Shown here piece by piece: positions 37,597 to 46,012 of a DNA stretch of 64,000 nt (position 1 is the stretch's first letter; each line of letters begins with the position of its first letter). The position numbers and the translations under genes were made by a program. The notes under the pieces were generated by a model, which saw only the letters and a list, made by a program, of their open reading frames with translations, made no database searches and was not told the origin of the DNA. Source of the DNA: Planctomycetota bacterium. GTDB lineage: Bacteria; Planctomycetota; Planctomycetia; Planctomycetales; Planctomycetaceae. The stretch is taken from assembly GCA_014584345.1 (NCBI GenBank), contig JACTNB010000005.1, positions 1 to 64,000 of the forward strand, written 5' to 3'.

Positions 37597-38964
37597 ATGA
37601 ATTCCGCAGTTCCGGCCAAAGCCGATCGTATTGTCGTTCGGCTCTCGCTCATGATGTTCATCCAGTTTTTTGTGTGGGGTTCCTGGTTCGTGACACTGGG
37701 AGCCTGTCTGGGAAGTAACGGATTCAGCGCGGCGAGCATCGGCGGGGCTTACAACAGTGCTCCCCTGGCGGCCATCATCGCGCCGCTGTTTCTGGGGTTG
37801 ATTGCCGATCGCTTTTTCTCGTCGGAAAGAGTAATGGGCGTGTTAATGCTGTTGGGAGGGGGCGTGATGTGCCTGGTGCCCCATTTTATTGCCGCGGGAC
37901 AAAACAACACGGTCATCTGGTTGTTCATACTGCACATGATCTGTTACATGCCCACGCTGGGGCTGAGTAACACGATTGCCTTTTCGAACATTCCTTCTCA
38001 GACCGACTTTCCCAAGATACGGGTTTGGGGGACGATCGGCTGGATTGCCGCCGGTCTGTTTGTCGGCTTCATGGGCTGGTCGTTGAAGGTCAATATTTTC
38101 TGGCTGACGGGCATCGCGGCACTGCTCTTCGGCGTCTACAGTTTCACCCTGCCTCACACGCCCCCCCCAGCCAAGGGGCAGCCGCTCAATCTACGGACGC
38201 TGTTCATGCTGGATGCCTTCGCACTGTTCGGTTATTTGCCTTTTGCGGTGTTCCTGATCTGCTCGACGTTGATCTGTATTCCGCTGGCGTATTATTACGG
38301 TGTCACTTCGATCTTCCTCAGCGATATCGGATTTGAACAGCCGGCCTCGTCCATGACGTTGGGTCAGATGTCCGAGATCATTTTCATGATTCTGATTCCC
38401 TTCTTCCTGCGCCGCCTGGGGATCAAACTGATGATTCTGATCGGGATGCTGGCCTGGGTACTGCGTTATTCCCTGTTTGCGATGGGTGCACCCGACCAGG
38501 TGGCCTGGATGATCTTCCTGGGAATCATCCTGCACGGGATCTGTTACGACTTCTTCTTCGTAACTGGCTTCATCTATACCGACAAGCGGGCTCCGCGGGA
38601 AATTCGTGGTCAGGCCCAGTCGATGCTCGTTTTCTTTACGCAGGGTATCGGCATGTTCTTCGGATACAAGGTCGCGTTTTCGCTGCTCGAAAAAACGGTG
38701 GCCGATCGCGGGGCGCTGTCCGAGGCCATCGCCGGAGCCCGCACCGAGGAAAGCCTCACCTACTTGCAAAGCCTGGCCAAGATGTTTTCCGTTAATCTCC
38801 CCGATGTGGACAGCAGTCTGCTGGCGACCGCCATGCAGCAATGGCAATCCTTCTGGTGGGTCCCCGCGGGGATGGCGGCGGGGATTGCCCTGGTCTTCTT
38901 TCTGGCCTTCCAGGATCGTGAAGTCGAACGCGAGGTGATTCAGGTAAGCAACCCCGCGGAATAA
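37597..38964 (+). CDS. MFS transporter, nucleoside:H+ symporter type
   Basis: 455 residues with about twelve hydrophobic segments. LMMFIQFFVWGSWFVTLG at the start and PLFLGLIADRFFSSERVMG between helices 2 and 3, plus ANTIAFSNI- and VWGTIGWIAAGLFVGF-like segments, match the NupG/XapB branch (NHS family). A hydrophilic loop occurs near 375-405. It would take up nucleosides by proton symport; the substrate is inferred by family only. A promoter lies upstream. Confidence 0.88.
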   Translation: MNSAVPAKADRIVVRLSLMMFIQFFVWGSWFVTLGACLGSNGFSAASIGGAYNSAPLAAIIAPLFLGLIADRFFSSERVMGVLMLLGGGVMCLVPHFIAAGQNNTVIWLFILHMICYMPTLGLSNTIAFSNIPSQTDFPKIRVWGTIGWIAAGLFVGFMGWSLKVNIFWLTGIAALLFGVYSFTLPHTPPPAKGQPLNLRTLFMLDAFALFGYLPFAVFLICSTLICIPLAYYYGVTSIFLSDIGFEQPASSMTLGQMSEIIFMILIPFFLRRLGIKLMILIGMLAWVLRYSLFAMGAPDQVAWMIFLGIILHGICYDFFFVTGFIYTDKRAPREIRGQAQSMLVFFTQGIGMFFGYKVAFSLLEKTVADRGALSEAIAGARTEESLTYLQSLAKMFSVNLPDVDSSLLATAMQQWQSFWWVPAGMAAGIALVFFLAFQDREVEREVIQVSNPAE

Positions 38965-39194
38965 AGCAGCGGGTTGATGGTCAATATCCGGATCGTTCGG
39001 TACAATCCGGTGAGTCAGGGAGTGGCGCTTCGTCACGCAGAAACGGAGCAGGACTCGAAACGGGTTCCGTGATGAAAGGGGAGGGCTGTTCTGACAGACT
39101 CTCCGATGTTTCCGAAAATCCTTTCAACATATTCCGATTCCTTGTCAGCGATGCTGCGTTCCCCGTGAACGTCTCGTATTGGCTGATGTCCACA

Positions 39195-39203
39195 GTACAA
39201 GGG
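39195..39203 (+). promoter_or_regulatory. CsrA-type binding sequence over the csrA ribosome-binding site
   Basis: GTACAAGGG, whose first eight bases match the CsrA consensus RUACARGG. The AAGGG is also the Shine-Dalgarno of csrA (ATG at 39212). Suggests self-repression. Confidence 0.4.
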
Positions 39204-39211
39204 CTAATGGT

Positions 39212-39412
39212 ATGAAGTTGATTTCTCGAGCTGTGGGAGAACAGGTTGTCATTGATGGACATGTCAAGGTGACGGTAAAGCAGATTGATGACGAACGGAT
39301 TGTCCTGGCGATCGAGTCCAGTCTATTCGTTCCCCCCTACCGTGAAGAGATCATTGCCCGCCGGTCGGATCCCCAATCCATTCCAGAAACCCTTACCCGA
39401 TCCTCCTCCTGA
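39212..39412 (+). CDS. csrA: CsrA-family RNA-binding regulator
   Basis: 66 residues from ATG 39212. MKLISRAVGEQVVIDGHVKV matches the family start MLVLSRK-x-GE-x-IVIG-x-x-I, and PPYREEIIARR matches VHREEIY, with the RNA-contacting Arg conserved. The final 14 residues are an extra polar tail. CsrA homodimers bind GGA motifs in mRNA leaders and alter translation. The gene ends one base before uppS, so the two are translationally linked. Confidence 0.85.
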   Translation: MKLISRAVGEQVVIDGHVKVTVKQIDDERIVLAIESSLFVPPYREEIIARRSDPQSIPETLTRSSS

Positions 39413-39413
39413 C

Positions 39414-40199
39414 ATGGCTGCCTCAACTCCCTCGAAGGCCGGCTCTCAACCTCCCTTGCCCGAGGATGCTGCAATCCTCTCGCAACTTGATCGCGAAAAA
39501 CTGCCGCGTCATGTGGCGATTATCATGGACGGTAACGGTCGCTGGGCACAGTCGCGCGGCTTGCCTCGCATCGAAGGGCATCGTCGGGGAGCACAAAGCG
39601 TGAGGCAGGTGGTCGAACTCGCGACCGAACTGGAACTCGAACAACTCACGCTCTACTGCCTCAGCAGCGAAAACTGGAAGCGGCCTGCAGCCGAACTCTC
39701 GTTTCTGATGTTCCTCCTGGAAAAATATCTCATCGAGGAACGCAAGGAAATCATCCGGCAGAACATCCGCTTTTCCGTCATCGGCAAAATCGCCGAACTC
39801 CCGGTCAATATCCGGCGTGAAATCGATCGCACCATTCAAATGACCGAGCATCACGCAGGCATGCGGCTGTGCCTGGCCCTCAATTATGGGGGACGCGGCG
39901 AAATCGTCGATGCTGTCCGGCGGATTGCCCAGCGGATTCAGGAGGGGACACTCGAACCCGAACAGATCGACGAGTCGCTGCTGGCCGATTCCATGTACAC
40001 GGCCGGCATGCCCGATCCCGATCTGGTGATCCGTACCGCCGGGGAAATGCGGTTCAGCAATTTTCTGCTCTGGCAGATCAGCTACGCCGAACTCTGGGTG
40101 ACCGACAAACGCTGGCCCGATTTTAATAAAATCGAGTTTTTACAGGCCCTCCACGATTTCTCGCTCCGCAATCGCCGCTTCGGTGGGCTCAATTCCTGA
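39414..40199 (+). CDS. uppS: Isoprenyl (undecaprenyl) diphosphate synthase
   Basis: 261 residues from ATG 39414, one base after the csrA stop. Motifs: HVAIIMDGNGRWAQSRG (catalytic Asp), EGHRRGAQSV, LYCLSSENWKRP, and RTAGEMRFSNFLLWQISYAE with the conserved Arg residues. The first 30 residues are a polar extension. It builds the C55 lipid carrier for peptidoglycan and glycan synthesis from IPP. Linkage to csrA would tie a cell-wall step to post-transcriptional control. Confidence 0.95.
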   Translation: MAASTPSKAGSQPPLPEDAAILSQLDREKLPRHVAIIMDGNGRWAQSRGLPRIEGHRRGAQSVRQVVELATELELEQLTLYCLSSENWKRPAAELSFLMFLLEKYLIEERKEIIRQNIRFSVIGKIAELPVNIRREIDRTIQMTEHHAGMRLCLALNYGGRGEIVDAVRRIAQRIQEGTLEPEQIDESLLADSMYTAGMPDPDLVIRTAGEMRFSNFLLWQISYAELWVTDKRWPDFNKIEFLQALHDFSLRNRRFGGLNS

Positions 40200-40248
40200 T
40201 GCGCGGGACCATTTTTTTGTGGGCGACAAGTGGTGGGTTATCATGCTC

Positions 40249-40277
40249 GCACTGGCGGGCAAGCCGGTCAGTGGCAC
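40249..40277. repeat. REP-like imperfect palindrome
   Basis: GCACTGGCGGGC and GCCGGTCAGTGGCAC face one another around AA, with two mismatches in the arms. Related to palindromes at 9786 and 22014 (shared CACTGGC/CAGTGGCAC). Confidence 0.45.
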
Positions 40278-40304
40278 GCAGCGCGGCGGTTTTTCGCCGG
40301 GTGT

Positions 40305-40940
40305 TCAGGGGCGGGCGAAGAGTACGCCGGTTCCGGGCAGTTGCGTGGTTGCTCGGTTCCAGGCAGTCGGTTTCACTTCGAGTCTCTGGGGTGATGGCCA
40401 TTGTTGTGCGGTGGGGCCTGTCGGCGCGGGAGGCGTGAGGAGTTGTTCCTGCGATTCGAGTCGCGGGAGCAGAGGCCTGCGGGATTCCTGATCTTCACGG
40501 GCACGGGGGACTGGTGGAGGCGGTAGCGTGGGTGCGGGGGCGCTGTAGGGAGGCAGCAGTTCGTGGGGAACCTCGATCCGAACGGGAGCCTGAGGAGATT
40601 CCCGCGGCGCGGGTGCCTCTTCCCAGTCCCCAGGCGTGGGCACGCCGCTGATTCCTGGCCCGGGAATGGCGTACTCCCTGCTCGGGACGCCTGACCCCAT
40701 CGGCAAGGCTGCCTCTTGGCTGAATACGTTGGCGTGCGGGCCATGCAGCCAGTGAAAATGACGAACATGGTGGGCATGATGCGGGTGCTGAGGGACGTGG
40801 AACTTTTTGTCCACGTAGAAGCAGGGACGCCCGTAAATGTTGAAGTCGACCCAGGATGTAGTCATCACCGGTCTGTGCAGTGCGTGCCCGCAGCCCGATA
40901 ACAGCATCGCCGCCAATGCCAGGAGGTGCCAGTCCCGCAT
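40305..40940 (-). CDS. His- and Pro-rich lipoprotein of unknown function
   Basis: 211 residues. The signal MRDWHLLALAAMLLSGCGH ends in a lipobox (LSGC) at Cys17, so it is probably lipid-anchored. Residues 45-70 carry many His (HHAHHVRHFHWLHG and nearby), a possible metal-binding cluster. The rest is Pro/Ala-rich and probably disordered. No conserved domain was recognised. Confidence 0.7.
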   Translation of the reverse strand: MRDWHLLALAAMLLSGCGHALHRPVMTTSWVDFNIYGRPCFYVDKKFHVPQHPHHAHHVRHFHWLHGPHANVFSQEAALPMGSGVPSREYAIPGPGISGVPTPGDWEEAPAPRESPQAPVRIEVPHELLPPYSAPAPTLPPPPVPRAREDQESRRPLLPRLESQEQLLTPPAPTGPTAQQWPSPQRLEVKPTAWNRATTQLPGTGVLFARP

Positions 40941-41087
40941 AATGCTCGCATCCGTTAAAAATCCCCCAGACTGTCCGCTCTTAACATCGACGCGACTTCC
41001 CGCTGGACTCCAGCCGAGTCCCTCTTTCCTCGCGTATTTCAGCGGCAGGATCGGAAGATGCGGGGCCTGGCGAAATCAGGCAGGACA

Positions 41088-42518
41088 TTATGGGGCTTCG
41101 ATTTCGTCCTCGGCCAAATCGCGGAATTCCAGCCGGGCACAAAATCCTCCATCGTGTTCAGGGGTGGGGAGTACCCCCTTCATTTCCAGGCAGACAAATT
41201 CGGGGTGTTGTTCCAGCCAGCGGATGAGGAGTTGTTCATTTTCCTTCGGCTCGATGCTGCAGGTGGAATAGACGATGCGGCCCTCCTCGGCCAGCAAACC
41301 AGCCGCGACGTTCAGCAGGCGGAATTGCAGTTCGTTCAGGGAGTGCAGTTCCGCGATGGAATAGCGCCAGCGGGCTTCGGGGCGTTTACCCAGCACTCCG
41401 GTATTACTACAGGGGGCATCGACCAGAATGGCATCGAAGGGGCCTCCCGTAATCTCGGGGTTCTGGCGTTCGATCCAGCGCGAGTGAATACAGGTCAAGC
41501 CGAGTCGACGGGCATTTTCGTCGATCTGGTCGAGCCGGGCCTGGGTGACATCGGTCGCGATAATCTCGCCCTGGTCGAGCATCAACTCGGCCAGTTGTGT
41601 GGTTTTGGTTCCTGGGCCGGCACACAGGTCGAGCACGCGTTGCTTGGGATAGGGGTTCAACATACGAGCGGCATGCATGGCGGTCAAATCCTGAACCACG
41701 AATTCACCTTCCTGGAATCCCGGGATTTCACTCAGGCGGATTTTTCGTGGGAGACGAAACGCTTCCGGAAATTCGGTTGGAACGACGGCAATACCCGCCG
41801 ACGCGCAGCGTTCGGCCCACTCGCCCGGTTCGGCCGCCAATCGGTTCAAGCGGACGGCGAGTGCAGGTGCTTCCAGCGACGACCAGGCCAGTTGCCACAG
41901 CGTTGCGGTGGAGTGATGCCGTGCCCACTCGCGCACCAGGGCATCAGGCAAGCTGAAGGCGACGGCGAGATAATCGGTGGGATGGATTTCAGGATCGGGG
42001 AACAGGTCCTGATTCAGGCGACGATATCGGCCCGATGTCAGGGGATAACAGTCGCGGCCGGGCGAATCTCCCGCTCCATTGGCCAGCATCCGTTGAATAC
42101 CCCGCAAGACGCCATTGATAAAACCGGCCCACTCGGGAGATCCGTGATAGCGGCACAACTCGACCGTTTCCGAAATTGCCGCATGCTGTCCTTCCTCGGG
42201 CCCAAACAACAGTTCCGCCGTTCCCATCCGCAGGAGTGTCCACAAGGGATCCTGGACGTTCTCGCGGGGGCGGCTCACCGCCTGTTTCAGCACGCGGTCC
42301 AGTGTGCGTTGTCTCAGAATGCCCCGTTCGGCCCAGCCAAGCCCCTGGTGTACATCGGCGGAGGGATTCTCCCCGCGGATGCGGACAATCTGGTCGCGGA
42401 GCAGTTCCTGCGTCAGTCGGTAGGTTTCCAGCAGTTCAAAACACCATTGCCGCGATGTCACGGGGACACGTGTGGAGTCGGCGGGGGAGGAGGGATGCAT
42501 GGGACCGCGTTTTGGCAT
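41088..42518 (-). CDS. rsmB: 16S rRNA (cytosine-C5) methyltransferase RsmB-like
   Basis: 476 residues from ATG 42518 (ATG 42500 is an alternative; the frame further upstream has no homology). An N-terminal NusB-like RNA-binding domain spans about 15-150, with GWAERGILRQRTLDRVLK. The catalytic domain has DLCAGPGTKTTQLAE (SAM, near residue 296), DAPCSNTGVLGKRPE (motif IV, near 366) and STCSIEPKENE (catalytic Cys motif VI, near 417). It methylates C967 of 16S rRNA in E. coli. NusB-domain plus MTase together is the RsmB layout. Confidence 0.93.
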   Translation of the reverse strand: MPKRGPMHPSSPADSTRVPVTSRQWCFELLETYRLTQELLRDQIVRIRGENPSADVHQGLGWAERGILRQRTLDRVLKQAVSRPRENVQDPLWTLLRMGTAELLFGPEEGQHAAISETVELCRYHGSPEWAGFINGVLRGIQRMLANGAGDSPGRDCYPLTSGRYRRLNQDLFPDPEIHPTDYLAVAFSLPDALVREWARHHSTATLWQLAWSSLEAPALAVRLNRLAAEPGEWAERCASAGIAVVPTEFPEAFRLPRKIRLSEIPGFQEGEFVVQDLTAMHAARMLNPYPKQRVLDLCAGPGTKTTQLAELMLDQGEIIATDVTQARLDQIDENARRLGLTCIHSRWIERQNPEITGGPFDAILVDAPCSNTGVLGKRPEARWRYSIAELHSLNELQFRLLNVAAGLLAEEGRIVYSTCSIEPKENEQLLIRWLEQHPEFVCLEMKGVLPTPEHDGGFCARLEFRDLAEDEIEAP

Positions 42519-42809
42519 AATGGTCACGAATACCGCAGGGCCTGTCGGATTCCCGGAAACGCGCGCTGGCCTGGAGATTCGCCCGTGCGAACTCACTTTC
42601 CGGGATAGGAAAAACGGGACATCCCTGTTCATAGCCAAGCCCGAAGTGGAATGCAATCGCCAGCGATGGGAGCGGGCAGTTCCCGGGGCACAATCGCCAC
42701 GATTATGCCGTTTGCGGCTCTGAACGCGGAACAACAACGAGGGAAAGACCTGGGGAGACGAGGGGGGGAGTGGACTTCATTCGCACCGAAAATCCGTTAG
42801 AATTCCCGC

Positions 42810-43205
42810 ATGAGCACGATCCTATCCCATAGTGTTCCCATCCGGGTGCGGTATAGCGAGACCGACGCGATGGGATTTCTGCACCACGGCAATTATCCGT
42901 CCTATTTCGAGCAGGCGCGCACCGAACTGTTCCGCGTGAATGGGGGAGATTATCGCGCCATGGAGGAACAGGGGCTGTTTTTTGTCGTGGTAGAAATGAA
43001 TATCAAGTTTCGGAAACCTGCCCGTTACGATGATATCCTGACGGTCCACGTGACGCTGGAAAGGACGACTGCCGCCAAGTTGCAACACAGTTATCGCGTC
43101 ACCCGTGAAGAGACGCTGTTGACGGAGGGAACCACCGTGCTGGCGATGGTGGATCGTGCCGGCCAGGTGCAGCGAATTTCAAATCAGATTGCCGGTCTGG
43201 AATAG
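42810..43205 (+). CDS. YbgC-like acyl-CoA thioesterase (hotdog fold)
   Basis: 131 residues. Family segments VRYSETDAMGFLHHGNYPSY (active-site Asp and the following His/Asn), FEQARTELFR and NIKFRKPARYDD. It hydrolyses short acyl-CoA or related thioesters. There is no Tol-Pal gene next to it, so the cellular pathway is not shown. The ATG is the first in frame and preceded by AATTCCCGC, a weak ribosome site. Confidence 0.92.
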   Translation: MSTILSHSVPIRVRYSETDAMGFLHHGNYPSYFEQARTELFRVNGGDYRAMEEQGLFFVVVEMNIKFRKPARYDDILTVHVTLERTTAAKLQHSYRVTREETLLTEGTTVLAMVDRAGQVQRISNQIAGLE

Positions 43206-43338
43206 GGAGCATCGGCGTTTGCGTCTGTTTTCCCGGCGGGGAGAAGGCTGCGCCTTGCGATCAGAGAACGGCGAGGCTAGTCTGTGGCTTGGTTTTGCAT
43301 GCTTTTTTGTTGATCCTTGCCACTTTGTTATAGACCTC

Positions 43339-45135
43339 ATGGCCCATCCGATGACCGACGCTTCGCAGGATACGACCCCGGTAGCCACCACGCCCCTGAC
43401 CAGCCAGGAGGATCTGGCCTATCTGCGGGAGATACAGCAACTGCCGTTCTGGACGCGGCTGGGTTGCTATCTTCCCTTGAGCGGTCCGGGCTGGTTGCAG
43501 GGCGCGATTACGCTAGGAGGGGGGTCACTTTCTGGCAGTTTGTATCTGGGCGTGCTTGCGGGGTTTGGCCTGATGTGGCTGCAGCCGCTGGCAATGATCA
43601 TGGGGATCATCATGCTCAGTTCGATCGCCTATGTTTCGCTGTCGACGGGCGAGCGGCCGTTCGATGCGATCAACCGTCATATCAACCCGGTGCTGGGCTG
43701 GGGTTGGGCCATTGCCACGATGATGGCGAATTTTGTGTGGTGCATGCCTCAATTTGCGTTGGGAACGGCCGCGATCCAGCAGAATCTGCTGCCGAATCTG
43801 CTCGGTAGCGGCAGCGGGATGGACGATTTCACCAGCAAGCTAATTATCGTGTCCATCCTGTTTGTCAGCTCCGGCATCGTGATCTGGTTCTACGATTCGG
43901 GCGGGAAGGGGATCAAGATTTTCGAGAAGGTATTGAAAGCGATGGTGGCGGTGGTCGTGATCTCGTTTTTCGGGGTGGTGGCCAAGATGACCTTCAGTGG
44001 CGAGGGGCTTGATTGGGGGGCGATCCTGGCAGGATTTGTTCCCAATTTCAGTTTGCTGTCACAACCGGCCACGTCCCTGCAGCCGATCGTGGCCGCCACG
44101 GGAGAATATGCCGCGTTCTGGTCGCAGAAAATTGTGAAGGATCAGCAGCAGGTGATGATCACGGCGGCGGCCACCGCGGTCGGTATCAACATGACATTTC
44201 TGTTGCCCTATTCCATGCTGAAAAAGGGCTGGGGAAAGGTTCATCGCGAGCTGGCGATTTTCGACCTGGCGATTGGCCTGTTCTTTCCGTTTATGCTGGC
44301 AACCAGTTGTGTGGTGATTGCCGCGGCCAGCCAGTTTCATGCGGTTCCGGCGGAAGGATTTCTGGGGGAACAGAACGAAAATGGAACGGTTATCAAGCCC
44401 GCGGGTAACCTGGTGGGCAGCTATAATGGATTGATCGATGCCCGCCTGAAAAAGGAACTGGGTGACGAGGGTTTTGCGACATTGAAGGCCGACAAAGAGA
44501 AACTGGAGGAAGCACGTGCCTCCCTGCCGCTGGCAGATCGTCGGATTGCCGCCATGCTGGTGACGCGCGACGCCTTCAATCTGGCCGATTCCCTGAAAGC
44601 GTTGACCGGTCCCGTAGTGTCTCAGTTTGTCTTCGGAATTGGCGTGCTGGGGATGGCGATTTCCACGATTATCATCCTGATGTTGATCAACGGTTTCGTG
44701 TTCTGCGAAATTTTCCATTTGCCTCACACCGGGCTGTATCATCGGCTTGGCTGTTTTCTGGCCGCGATTTCCGGCGCGTTGGGGCCGTTTATCTGGAGTG
44801 GCGACGCGAAATTGTGGCTGGCGGTCCCCACCTCGATGTTTGCCTTCGTGCTGTTGCCGATCGCCTACTTCACCTTCTTCTTCATGATGAACTCCCCGCG
44901 GTTGATGGGCCCCAGCATGCCCCGAGGTCCACAGCGGCTGGTCTGGAATCTGCTGATGCTTTCCGCTGCTTCGCTGGCCGCGTTCGGCAGCATCTGGAGT
45001 ATTCTCAGCAGTCCCTTTAAGATACAAGGGCTGATTGCCCTGGGAGTTTTTGTAATGCTGGCGGTGGTGGTCGGCATCCTGAAAAAACCGGCTGATCCGA
45101 CGATTCACGAGTTGAATGAGTCCATGCAGGCATAA
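43339..45135 (+). CDS. Divergent NRAMP-related transporter
   Basis: 598 residues from ATG 43339 (43351 is an alternative). Hydrophobic segments cover most of the length. The scaffold is NRAMP-like, with GPGWLQGAITLGGGS at about residues 50-63 where NRAMP has GPG-x-n-DPGN. The DPGN metal site is GGGS here, and TM6 reads TFLLPYSML (near 289) where NRAMP has VMPHN. A large polar insertion (about 340-410, rich in Lys/Glu, with LKADKEKLEEARASLP) sits between membrane parts. Length exceeds usual NRAMP (about 400-450). The ion or solute carried is therefore doubtful. Confidence 0.75.
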   Translation: MAHPMTDASQDTTPVATTPLTSQEDLAYLREIQQLPFWTRLGCYLPLSGPGWLQGAITLGGGSLSGSLYLGVLAGFGLMWLQPLAMIMGIIMLSSIAYVSLSTGERPFDAINRHINPVLGWGWAIATMMANFVWCMPQFALGTAAIQQNLLPNLLGSGSGMDDFTSKLIIVSILFVSSGIVIWFYDSGGKGIKIFEKVLKAMVAVVVISFFGVVAKMTFSGEGLDWGAILAGFVPNFSLLSQPATSLQPIVAATGEYAAFWSQKIVKDQQQVMITAAATAVGINMTFLLPYSMLKKGWGKVHRELAIFDLAIGLFFPFMLATSCVVIAAASQFHAVPAEGFLGEQNENGTVIKPAGNLVGSYNGLIDARLKKELGDEGFATLKADKEKLEEARASLPLADRRIAAMLVTRDAFNLADSLKALTGPVVSQFVFGIGVLGMAISTIIILMLINGFVFCEIFHLPHTGLYHRLGCFLAAISGALGPFIWSGDAKLWLAVPTSMFAFVLLPIAYFTFFFMMNSPRLMGPSMPRGPQRLVWNLLMLSAASLAAFGSIWSILSSPFKIQGLIALGVFVMLAVVVGILKKPADPTIHELNESMQA

Positions 45136-45235
45136 AACTGCCGCCAGGAATTAGGCGCTAGGCGTTGGGGGCTACCCATTGTCACGTGTGCTCTCCGCAA
45201 ACTTTGCGTTTCATTTTTTGTTAACAGGGGGCAAA

Positions 45236-45670
45236 ATGAACTGCTGGGGAGTTACGGGAGCGATAATGGCGGGATTGGCCGTGGTACTGGGGGCGTTTGC
45301 CGCCCATGGACTGGATAGCCGGTTCGGCCAGCAATACGCGGAGTCGCCCGCGAAAATCGTAGCGGGCCATCCCATTCCTGCCGCCACCAAGGCCTTGAAT
45401 GATTTCAAGACGGGAGCCCAGTATCAGTTTTGGCATGCGCTGGGGTTGCTGCTAGTGGGGTTGCATGCGCCGGTTACCGGGCGTGTCTGGTGGAACGTGG
45501 CGGGCTGGTGTTTTCTGCTGGGTATATTGCTGTTTTCCGGTAGTTTGTACCTGTTGACCCTGCTGGGCGAGCCTCGGCTGGGCATGATCGCCCCGATCGG
45601 GGGGACACTGTTTATCGTGGGGTGGGGCTGTCTGGCATGTGCCCTGTCGAGCTGTTCCCGCACGTCCTGA
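45236..45670 (+). CDS. DUF423 small membrane protein
   Basis: 144 residues from ATG 45236 (AGGGGG upstream, six bases). Four hydrophobic segments, with GALLAVALGAFAAHGL-like GLAVVLGAFAAHGLDSRF at the start, TGAQYQFWHALGLLLVG and IAPIGGTLFIVGWG. DUF423 proteins are widely conserved with no proven role. The 35-residue loop after the first helix (about 25-60) is longer than usual. Confidence 0.9.
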   Translation: MNCWGVTGAIMAGLAVVLGAFAAHGLDSRFGQQYAESPAKIVAGHPIPAATKALNDFKTGAQYQFWHALGLLLVGLHAPVTGRVWWNVAGWCFLLGILLFSGSLYLLTLLGEPRLGMIAPIGGTLFIVGWGCLACALSSCSRTS

Positions 45671-46012
45671 CAGAGCTAGCCAGGTGCGGCAGGGTGATGT
45701 TGCCCCGCGTTTCCCGGCGGACGTGGTCCGTTAGCTGCACGGGGAGCGGTGTGTTACATCCGGGTAAGTGGGAGCTGGTTTTGGAACAGCGGCGGGGACG
45801 GGGGAAATTCTGGCCGATAAGTTTTCGTGCAGGGGAACTACCGGTAAAATTAATTGTCGCTTCTGACAATGCCAGGCTGTCTTATAGGATAGAGGAACTC
45901 CGTCCGCACGGTGAGGAACGGGGCGGCTGTTCTTGGCGGAATGAGGCAGAACGGGACGTCCCCCGCGGAATCCGCGAGGCGATTGCCCATTGATACAGGA
46001 AAGTAGCGGAAG
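45671..46012. other. Intergenic region before the TPR gene
   Basis: 342 bases. TATAGG near 45892 could be a -10, without a good -35. No RNA gene seen. Confidence 0.35.

Noticed and set aside
45622..45993. 123-codon open frame across the end of the DUF423 gene
   Set aside because: It overlaps a well supported gene and shows no family features.
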